Shown here in pieces: positions 1-4,818 of a DNA stretch of 6,817 nt. Numbering within the stretch: position 1 is the stretch's first letter; the number at the start of each line of letters is the position of its first letter. Under the pieces are notes generated by a model. The model ran no database searches. It saw only the letters and a program-made list of their open reading frames with translations, and was not told the origin of the DNA. The position numbers and the translations under genes are program-made. Source of the stretch: Chloroflexota bacterium (GTDB taxonomy: Bacteria; Chloroflexota; Ktedonobacteria; Ktedonobacterales; Ktedonobacteraceae); NCBI GenBank assembly GCA_027316975.1, contig DAHVFL010000259.1:1-6817 (forward strand), in the 5' to 3' direction.

Positions 1-782
1 GTGCCGGTGGTGGTAAACAGGATCATGATGCCGATGATAAAGCCCACATCGCCGACGCGGTTCGCGATAAAAGCTTGAATTGCGGCGGTGGATGGTTGGG
101 GACGATCTTCAGCAGGTCTGGCCCGCTTATTGATCCAGAAGCCGATTAGCAGGTAGGAACTCAAACCCACCAGTTCCCACCCGATGAAGATCACCAGGAA
201 GTTCTGCGCAAACACGATCACCAGCATGGAAAAGGTGAAAAGCGAGAGATATGAAAAGAAACGCGCATAGCCCGCCGAGTTTTCCATGTAGCCCTGCGAG
301 TAGAATTGCACCAGCAGCGAAATGGTCGTTACTACTACCATCATCACGATAGCCAGCGTATCTACGCGGAAGGCAATTACATAACTGGCCGTTCCCTGTG
401 AGAACCAGTCATAGCTCAGCACCTGAACGCCATCTGGTGGCAGCGTGAACCCGGAAATGTTGATCACACGCGCCGAGTCGAGCAGTAGCAGCCAGGAGTA
501 GATACAGGCCAGCGCGACAATCAGAATACCGGCATAACCGCTCACCCTGGCACCCGTTGTCAGGCGCGGAACTTTGGGGTCTTCGTCGTCGTCTTCTCCG
601 TGCTCGCCGTGGTCTTCGCCCTCTGAACCGTGCGCTTCAACGGTATGTTCTTCCGCGTGTGTCGTGATGGCAGCTATACGCGGGCGCGTGGCGAGGTCCC
701 ACATGCGCGTCCCAAAAATAATTACCGCGAAGGAGAACAGTGGCGAGAGTAAAATCAGCCACGAAGCTTGATAAAATGCCAT
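1..782 (-). CDS. nuoL: NADH-quinone oxidoreductase subunit L, N-terminal part (runs off left edge)
   Basis: This is the largest antiporter-like membrane subunit of respiratory complex I, which couples NADH oxidation and quinone reduction to proton pumping in the cytoplasmic membrane. Reading from the ATG at 782, 260 codons are visible, under half of a usual NuoL of about 600-700 residues. The hallmark GWELVGLSSYLLIGFW lies at residues 201-216, and E203 matches the essential TM5 glutamate (E144 of E. coli). NRVGD at 241-245 supplies the conserved Arg and Asp. Q236 stands where E. coli NuoL, as I recall it, has Lys (K169). The first hydrophobic segment is about residues 7-24, followed by a very acidic, His-rich loop at about 42-69 and a second segment at about 82-101. 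The start lies 7 nt after the nuoK stop, with a GGTGA ribosome-binding site overlapping that stop, so translation is probably coupled. The identification is secure; only the C-terminal part is unseen. Confidence 0.96.
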   Translation of the reverse strand, partial: MAFYQASWLILLSPLFSFAVIIFGTRMWDLATRPRIAAITTHAEEHTVEAHGSEGEDHGEHGEDDDEDPKVPRLTTGARVSGYAGILIVALACIYSWLLLLDSARVINISGFTLPPDGVQVLSYDWFSQGTASYVIAFRVDTLAIVMMVVVTTISLLVQFYSQGYMENSAGYARFFSYLSLFTFSMLVIVFAQNFLVIFIGWELVGLSSYLLIGFWINKRARPAEDRPQPSTAAIQAFIANRVGDVGFIIGIMILFTTTG

Positions 783-789
783 AATTTGT

Positions 790-1113
790 TCACCACTTCA
801 TCATATTGATCTCGCCAACATCGACCGTGCTGCGCTTGCGGTAGATCGAAATAATCATTGCCAGCGCCACTGCCGCTTCCGCGGCGGCAACGGTGATGAT
901 AAAGATGGCGAAGATTTGCCCGGTCAGATAGGTCGAGTAGGGTTTGACTTTATTAAAGAAGGAAAAGCCAACCATCGTCACGTTGACGGCGTTGAGCATG
1001 ATCTCGATGCCCATCAAAACCGCAATCGCGTTGCGTTTTGCCAGAGCGCCATAGAGTCCAATGCAGAAGAGTAGTGCGCCCAGCACCAGGAAATGGTTTA
1101 AGGTGAGTCCCAT
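790..1113 (-). CDS. nuoK: NADH-quinone oxidoreductase subunit K
   Basis: This is a small membrane subunit of complex I, 107 residues, close to the usual 100-105. It has three predicted membrane helices, about residues 6-24, 29-52 and 64-90. Two buried glutamates that carry the proton path are present: E37 in GIEIMLNAVN (E36 in E. coli) and E79 in AAAEAAVALA (E72 in E. coli). I chose the ATG at 1113 because MGLTLNHFLVLGALLF matches the family N-terminus and a GGGAGGA ribosome-binding site (1125-1131) lies 11 nt upstream. An in-frame TTG at 1137 would add eight residues that do not look like NuoK and would overlap nuoJ. The gene begins 7 nt after the nuoJ stop and ends 7 nt before nuoL, so the three form one transcription unit. 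The C-terminal tail after the last helix (about 91-107) is a little longer than in E. coli. Confidence 0.97.
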   Translation of the reverse strand: MGLTLNHFLVLGALLFCIGLYGALAKRNAIAVLMGIEIMLNAVNVTMVGFSFFNKVKPYSTYLTGQIFAIFIITVAAAEAAVALAMIISIYRKRSTVDVGEINMMKW

Positions 1114-1120
1114 TGGATGT

Positions 1121-1663
1121 TTAGTCCTCCCTGCCAACCACTATCGCGCCCACGATAGCTACGAGCAGCACCAGCGAAGCAATTTCAAATGGAAGGACGT
1201 AGCTGTAGCAGGTGGGGCTGTACAGGAGTTGGCCGATATAGGTGACGTTGTTCGTTGGCAGCGTGCAGGCGCTTGTAGTGCCATAAGCCGTGCCGCTACC
1301 GCCCTGCGCGGTGGAATACTGGCTGAGTGTGGCCGCAAAAATAATTGCCGCTCCCACCAGCGTGCTGATGATCGCTGCTAACCACCACTGCTTGTTGTTG
1401 GGGTTGCTGCTCCCGCCCAGGTTGGAGGTGCGCGTCAGCATCAACGCGAAGAGTACCAGGATGGTGACTGCTCCCGCGTAGATCAGTATCTGTACGATAG
1501 CGATAAATTCAGCATTGAGCAAGAGGTAAATACCAGCAGCCATCGCGAACAGGACGATCAAGGCCAGGGCGCTATGCACAATATTGCGCAGCCCTACCAC
1601 CAGCAACGCAGAACCCACCAGGATGATAGCAATGATCCAGAAGAGTAAGCCTGTTAGATCCAT
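1121..1663 (-). CDS. nuoJ: NADH-quinone oxidoreductase subunit J
   Basis: This is a membrane subunit of complex I, 180 residues (E. coli NuoJ is about 184). Five hydrophobic helices are visible at about residues 4-23, 28-49, 54-76, 92-112 and 159-177. The family signature is AEFIAIVQILIYAGAVTILV around residues 51-70, which includes the conserved glutamate E52 and the TM3 stretch implicated in coupling quinone chemistry to pumping. The loop between helices 4 and 5 (about 113-158) is rich in Gly, Ser and Thr and carries two cysteines. The ATG at 1663 is well supported by a GAGGAGG ribosome-binding site at 1674-1680 with a 10-nt spacer. It is the first gene of the visible minus-strand unit. The upstream DNA is a divergent intergenic region, not nuoI, so the complex I genes appear to be split here. 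Confidence 0.97.
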   Translation of the reverse strand: MDLTGLLFWIIAIILVGSALLVVGLRNIVHSALALIVLFAMAAGIYLLLNAEFIAIVQILIYAGAVTILVLFALMLTRTSNLGGSSNPNNKQWWLAAIISTLVGAAIIFAATLSQYSTAQGGSGTAYGTTSACTLPTNNVTYIGQLLYSPTCYSYVLPFEIASLVLLVAIVGAIVVGRED

Positions 1664-1727
1664 AAAAAATAAGCCTCCTCAAACATATTCCCATGTGTTT
1701 GTCTTCTTTGTTCCATATGCTACTTTT

Positions 1728-1736
1728 ATTGTATCA
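1728..1736 (-). promoter_or_regulatory. candidate extended -10 promoter for nuoJKL
   Basis: Read on the minus strand the site is TGATACAAT, one mismatch from the extended -10 consensus TGnTATAAT. Transcription would begin near 1721, giving a leader of about 58 nt before the nuoJ ATG. No good -35 box is seen 16-18 nt upstream (around 1750-1756), which is tolerable for an extended -10 site. It is the only convincing promoter-like site close to nuoJ, but nothing experimental supports it here. Confidence 0.45.
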
Positions 1737-1774
1737 TGCCAGATGCCGGCAGCGCACATCTTCCCTTGCCGCCT

Positions 1775-1916
1775 CAGGTATGTGGAGAGAGTGCCTGTCA
1801 TCCTGAGCGCAGCGAAGGATCTCCGTGTCCGGCGAGCCAGATCCTTCGCTGCGCTCAGGATGACAGGCAAAACACGTCTCACATGCGCTCACGGAAAGCC
1901 TATCTCCACATATCTG
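1775..1916. repeat. outer imperfect inverted repeat enclosing the 1793-1868 palindrome
   Basis: The 17 bases at 1775-1791 and the 17 bases at 1900-1916 are inverted copies with 15 of 17 matching (core TATGTGGAGA). They flank the 30-bp perfect palindrome asymmetrically: 1 nt on the left and 31 nt on the right. The arrangement resembles one palindromic element inserted into an older one. No protein-coding content is evident. Confidence 0.6.
1793..1868. repeat. 30-bp perfect inverted repeat (REP/MITE-like palindrome)
   Basis: The arms at 1793-1822 and 1839-1868 are exact reverse complements over all 30 bases, separated by a 16-nt loop. The core CATCCTGAGCG, then AGCGAAGGATCT, is a dispersed palindrome I recognise from many bacterial genomes, where its translation yields spurious peptides such as VILSAAKDL. 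Here it lies between two divergent genes. The transcript from either strand would fold into a very stable hairpin, but there is no T tract next to it, so it is not a classical terminator. Recognition as a widespread family is from memory; the perfect palindrome is directly visible. Confidence 0.85.
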
Positions 1917-1938
1917 TTGCCGCCTGCGGCGGTGGGTT

Positions 1939-1991
1939 AAGAGGAGGGAGTCTGCGGGCGAAATTGCCCGCAGACTCCCTCCTCTTTTTTT
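1939..1991 (+). terminator. strong intrinsic-terminator-like hairpin on the plus strand
   Basis: A 21-bp perfect stem (1939-1959 with 1966-1986) with a 6-nt loop GAAATT is followed by an unbroken T run at 1985-1991 on the plus strand. On the minus strand there is no T run, so the polarity is plus. It sits in a divergent intergenic region with no plus-strand gene upstream, so what it would stop is unclear. It might insulate the downstream gene from antisense transcription of the nuo region, or be one more dispersed palindrome. The fold is certain from the sequence; the function is inferred. Confidence 0.65.
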
Positions 1992-2038
1992 GCGAACCGC
2001 GAAGTGGTGAAGATTTCACATCATCATAGGACACGCAA

Positions 2039-2062
2039 GACACCCACCGGAAGTGTCGCTAC
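2039..2062 (+). repeat. decayed copy of the dispersed repeat also found at 2757-2783
   Basis: This 24-nt stretch matches the right arm of the palindrome at 2696-2783 at 20 of 24 positions, with GACACCCAC at the left and TGTCGCTAC at the right both intact and the differences confined to the middle. It lies upstream of the plus-strand promoter candidate and is single, without a visible partner arm. The rest of the stretch from about 2063 to 2180 shows no gene or site I can support. Confidence 0.6.
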
Positions 2063-2185
2063 AGGGATTCTAACAGAACGCGCCAACCCTGACAAGGGCA
2101 ATAATGAGACAATTGGCCTACCTATCCTTTCATTTTTATGCATATGCGTCTATATTGATAGAAACGCGCCACATAGTGTCTCGCG

Positions 2186-2194
2186 TGTTATAAT
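2186..2194 (+). promoter_or_regulatory. extended -10 promoter candidate for the plus-strand pseudokinase gene
   Basis: The sequence TGTTATAAT is an exact match to the extended -10 consensus TGnTATAAT. A -35 box at 17-18 nt upstream (about 2165-2171) is poor, and a TTGATA at 2155-2160 is too far away at 28 nt. Predicted transcription starts near 2201, giving a leader of about 37 nt before the ATG at 2238. This also argues that the open frame upstream, from 2004, is not translated. Confidence 0.6.
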
Positions 2195-2237
2195 TAAAGC
2201 GCTCATATTGACACAGGATAAGGCAAAAATAACTTCG

Positions 2238-4568
2238 ATGAGTATCATACAAACAATGACTGATGACATACTTTCTGACTATGATACCTGCCCTGGATGT
2301 GGCGCGACCCTGCCTCACGGCGCGGTTTTCTGCGCCTCCTGCGGCGAACGCCTGGATCGAGAAAAGAGCTTGACGGACCTGTTGCAAGACGAACAGGATA
2401 TCAGCGCGCGCTATCGCATTATTTCTCTGGTACGTCGCCGTCCCTCCATCAATCTCTACCTCGCGCTCGATATCCAACCAACCGCGCATGGGCGCGTCGT
2501 GGGTATGCGCGCTATTGATCTAACTTCTCTCGACGAGCAGGCGCGTTTGAGTGTGATTGCGCAGGCGCGGCAGGAGTATGACCTGCTGCGGCGCTGGCAA
2601 CCGCCCTATGTAATGCGCGCCATTGATCTGCGCTACGCGCAAGGGCATCTGTACACAATAGCGGGCTTCGCGCCCCAGATTGCAACAGGAGAGCCAGTAG
2701 CGACACCCCTTGCGGGTGTCCCCTCACAACTCCCCTCAGATGAAGCGTCGTTTCACGGGACACCCACAAGGGGTGTCGCTACTGAAACCATCCAGGAGGC
2801 AACCAGGGAAAATTGGCCGCGCCTCACAACCCTTCAAGACTTTCTCCAGAGCGGTCAGGGGTTGCCCTCCGAAAAACGCGCTCTGCAAATTATGAGTTAC
2901 CTTTGTGCGGCGGTGGACAGCCTGCATGGTCATCAGATCAGTATTGGCGATCTCGACCCCTCCACTGTGATTCTGAATGGCACAACCGTGGACGATCAGC
3001 CGGGCCTGATGATTTCGTGGTTACTACCGGCCGCGCGCGCTGCGCTGTCACCAGGGGCTGCCGCGTCACTGCTATCGTATTTCATCGCGCCCGAAGCCTT
3101 GCGTGACGAAGGGGATGCGCGTTCGGATATCTACAGCCTGGGAGCCATTTTTTACCTGCTTCTCACCGGTATGCCGCCGGAGGAGTCAACCCTGCGTCAC
3201 CACAACCGTTTGCGCACGCCACACGAGATCAATCCGCGTATGAGCCTGCACATTAGTGAAAGTGTGATGCAGGCGCTGGCGGTCGATCCGAACGAGCGTT
3301 TCCAGACCGTCGCGGCTTTTAGCGAGGCGCTGCGCAATTCGCGTTACAGGCGTCCGGTATCACAACCTGAAACGCCGGGCGAGCTATCGCCCGAAATCGA
3401 AACAGTGCGCATCTTGCCCCTGTCATACAAAGACCTGGCGCGCTGGCGGTCCGGGCGAGCGAAAAAACATGCACCGGCCCCGGTCGCGGTGCCACCTGGT
3501 CCTACAACTCCCCACCCATCTATGGCGCCTGAAGAAGCAGCCCCGGTTGAGGCCGACTGGAAACAGTCCCGTCCCCCTGAACCAGTTCCCGAAACGGATG
3601 GGGAAGTAGATACCCTGCGGTTGAACCCTGAGAATCTCCCTCGTTTTTACTCTCCTCCTATAACCGCGAGCGATGTGCCTGTAACGCCGGATGGCGATAG
3701 TAATGGCCATTATGCTACCGGACAGGCGAAAGAAAAACCCGCAAACGAACCACCAGCAGAAAACTGGACATGGCAGATGCCTCAAACTCCTGCGCCCAAA
3801 AATGCATCGAAACCGCTCGCCCCACCCGTTCTACCGGCGCGTTCGTGGAGGCAGCGCATTGCAGGACTGTTGTCCGCTATCAACCCGCGTAACCTTGTAG
3901 GGACGCGATTTATCGCGTCCGCCACCCGACCCGCGTCCGCCACCCGACCCGCGTCCGCGCCCCGACCCGCGTCCGCACCCCGACCCGCGTCCGCGCCCCG
4001 ACCCGCGTCCGCGCCCTTCGCGCCGCATGTCACTTCCGCGCCTCCTGCAACGCCTGGTCTTAAAAGATCGCCGGATATACATACCTGGATTGAGCAGATC
4101 AAACACGCGGTTCTGGGAAAGCAAGAGCATATGATTGCTGCGGCGGCTATCATCGAAACGCCCCTGCGCGTGTTACCCGATCAGCTTTACACTATGCGTA
4201 TGCATGTTATGGGCAGAAACCAGGCTGAATCTTCAACGGAAATGCGACAGAGTTCAGGAGGTTTGAGCGCCCTCGCGCATGGCGATGTCGCGGTGATCGA
4301 AGTGCGTTCGGTGCTGCAAGAAAGCTACGCCTATGTTGTGCAGATGGCAACCGTCACCATCCCGGCGGAAGGATACGTCGCCGAAGTGTCCATCCCTATG
4401 CAGCCACTTTCAAGTACCCCAACGGGACGGCGCGACCGCCTGCATATCTTTTTCCTGAACGAGCAGCGCCACCCGCTTTATGAGAAACCCTTCGTGCTGG
4501 AAATTTTCGTCTCCCATCACGTCAAGCGCGGCAGCGAAGGCCACCACGTCCTGACCATCCCTGTGTAG
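2238..4568 (+). CDS. zinc-ribbon protein with degenerate Ser/Thr-kinase-like domain, Pro-rich linker and unknown C-terminal domain
   Basis: This 776-residue protein begins with a zinc ribbon (CPGC at 18-21 and CASC at 32-35). Residues about 59-366 resemble a Hanks-type kinase, clearest in the C-lobe: FIAPEAL (APE motif, 282-288), ARSDIYSLGAIFYLLLTGMPP (helix F, about 294-314) and ALAVDPNERF (346-355). Catalytic motifs are degraded. The Gly-rich loop reads LVRRRPSINLYLA, the VAIK lysine is probably R91, HRDLKPSN becomes IGDLDPST (236-243), and the DFG position reads about ISW (259-261). It is therefore probably a pseudokinase, perhaps a binding or scaffold module. Residues about 373-612 are Pro/Ala-rich and likely disordered; about 613-776 form a beta-rich tail I do not recognise. 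No membrane helix or signal peptide is seen, so it is probably cytoplasmic. I chose ATG 2238, just after the promoter; its ribosome-binding site is weak (AAGG at 2220-2223, 14 nt away), and ATG 2256 is the alternative. Repeat DNA is read in frame twice. Confidence 0.85.
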   Translation: MSIIQTMTDDILSDYDTCPGCGATLPHGAVFCASCGERLDREKSLTDLLQDEQDISARYRIISLVRRRPSINLYLALDIQPTAHGRVVGMRAIDLTSLDEQARLSVIAQARQEYDLLRRWQPPYVMRAIDLRYAQGHLYTIAGFAPQIATGEPVATPLAGVPSQLPSDEASFHGTPTRGVATETIQEATRENWPRLTTLQDFLQSGQGLPSEKRALQIMSYLCAAVDSLHGHQISIGDLDPSTVILNGTTVDDQPGLMISWLLPAARAALSPGAAASLLSYFIAPEALRDEGDARSDIYSLGAIFYLLLTGMPPEESTLRHHNRLRTPHEINPRMSLHISESVMQALAVDPNERFQTVAAFSEALRNSRYRRPVSQPETPGELSPEIETVRILPLSYKDLARWRSGRAKKHAPAPVAVPPGPTTPHPSMAPEEAAPVEADWKQSRPPEPVPETDGEVDTLRLNPENLPRFYSPPITASDVPVTPDGDSNGHYATGQAKEKPANEPPAENWTWQMPQTPAPKNASKPLAPPVLPARSWRQRIAGLLSAINPRNLVGTRFIASATRPASATRPASAPRPASAPRPASAPRPASAPFAPHVTSAPPATPGLKRSPDIHTWIEQIKHAVLGKQEHMIAAAAIIETPLRVLPDQLYTMRMHVMGRNQAESSTEMRQSSGGLSALAHGDVAVIEVRSVLQESYAYVVQMATVTIPAEGYVAEVSIPMQPLSSTPTGRRDRLHIFFLNEQRHPLYEKPFVLEIFVSHHVKRGSEGHHVLTIPV
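2696..2783. repeat. 88-bp palindromic repeat element inside the pseudokinase gene
   Basis: The arms at 2696-2722 and 2757-2783 are inverted copies over 27 bases with a single mismatch, separated by a 34-nt loop. Each arm also folds on itself (GACACC with GGTGTC), so the element can form a cruciform. It is translated as roughly residues 153-182 of the kinase-like protein, including VATPLAGVP on one arm and GTPTRGVAT on the other. This is the segment after strand beta-5 and before the TLQDFL helix, a hinge loop where insertions are tolerated in the kinase fold. A decayed copy of one arm lies at 2039-2062. Confidence 0.85.
3896..3920. repeat. short hairpin repeat (TGTAGGGACGCGA type) inside the pseudokinase gene
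   Basis: The bases at 3901-3920 form a 9-bp perfect stem (GGACGCGAT with ATCGCGTCC, two central T), preceded by TGTAG. The segment runs straight into the 18-bp tandem repeat and is translated as GTRFIAS in the linker. A similar unit, TGTAGAGACGCGA, occurs at 4564-4576 across the stop codon of the same gene (12 of 13 bases shared), so this looks like a dispersed family. Confidence 0.7.
3915..4016 (+). repeat. 18-bp tandem repeat encoding ASA(T/P)RP units
   Basis: Five complete 18-bp units (3915-3932, 3933-3950, 3951-3968, 3969-3986, 3987-4004) and a 12-bp partial unit (4005-4016) follow one another. They encode ASATRP twice, ASAPRP three times, then ASAP. The unit length is a multiple of three, so copy-number change would keep the reading frame. 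The repeat lengthens the Pro/Ala/Arg-rich linker before the C-terminal domain. Its first unit overlaps the right arm of the hairpin at 3901-3920. Confidence 0.92.
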
Positions 4569-4588
4569 AGACGCGAACCAGTCGCATC
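4564..4588. repeat. decayed hairpin repeat spanning the pseudokinase stop codon
   Basis: TGTAGAGACGCGA at 4564-4576 matches TGTAGGGACGCGA at 3896-3908 in 12 of 13 bases. GACGCGA (4570-4576) and TCGCATC (4582-4588) pair with one mismatch around a 5-nt loop. The TAG stop codon (4566-4568) lies in the leading bases of the unit, so the 3' end of the gene appears to be repeat-derived. Confidence 0.5.
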
Positions 4589-4594
4589 GGTTCT

Positions 4595-4818
4595 AATGAA
4601 TTTTGCCGACCGAATGCAGCAATGCGCGTTGTCCCGTCCTGTGGGGACAAGGGGCGGATGTGGGGATGGGTGGGGGCCTTGTGCTTGTCCTGGTGGCAAT
4701 GCGATTCGCCTGGGTTGCGTGAGGCCTGCTGGTCGCACCCCCACCAGGACAAGCACAAGGCCCCCTTGTCCCTACAGGAGACGACTTCCATTACCGAATT
4801 CGGTCGGCAAAATTCATT
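4595..4818. repeat. 224-bp nested palindromic element between convergent genes
   Basis: Outer arms at 4595-4615 and 4798-4818 are exact reverse complements over 21 bases. Inside them, 4638-4654 and 4762-4778 are inverted copies with 16 of 17 matching (core GGGACAAGGGG), and a 25-bp perfect pair sits further in. The element fills nearly all the space between the plus-strand stop (4568) and the ppk1 stop (4814-4816), and its right arm covers the ppk1 stop codon. No transposase, and no T tract next to a stem on either strand, is seen. It may act as a barrier to converging transcription, but as a MITE-like non-coding element its function is unknown. Confidence 0.8.
4672..4765. repeat. inner 25-bp perfect inverted repeat
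   Basis: The 25 bases at 4672-4696 and 4741-4765 are exact reverse complements (core CCTTGTGCTTGTCC), with a 44-nt loop at 4697-4740. The loop has no open frame or structure I can support. The arms lie inside the larger palindrome at 4595-4818 and could be a second element inserted into it. Confidence 0.85.

Noticed and set aside
1114..1137. Alternative TTG start of nuoK at 1137
   Set aside because: It would overlap nuoJ by 17 bases and include the ribosome-binding site of the better ATG at 1113, and the added residues do not match the family.
1584..2029. Small open frames on both strands over the 1793-1868 palindrome, with peptides such as VILSAAKDL
   Set aside because: These are translations of a non-coding dispersed palindrome; the same peptide appears from both strands, as expected from a perfect inverted repeat.
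2208..2235. TTGACA at 2208-2213 as a -35 box
   Set aside because: No acceptable -10 follows at 16-18 nt (TAACTT at 2230-2235 is poor), and the start site would lie at or after the chosen start codon.
2004..2237. N-terminal extension of the pseudokinase open frame by 78 codons
   Set aside because: The extension covers the decayed repeat and a perfect extended -10 promoter, has no ribosome-binding site at its ATG and no recognisable protein content, so the start at 2238 is preferred.
3915..4016. CRISPR-like array
   Set aside because: The 18-bp units are directly adjacent with no spacers, are in frame in a coding sequence, and no cas gene is present.
3782..4153. Minus-strand open frames rich in GRGADA or GRGSGR repeats
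   Set aside because: They are shadows of the GC-rich 18-bp tandem repeat in the plus-strand gene, which has clear domain similarity.
4595..4818. Classical bidirectional terminator
   Set aside because: The stems are long but no T run follows a stem on either strand, so intrinsic termination of the usual kind cannot be supported.
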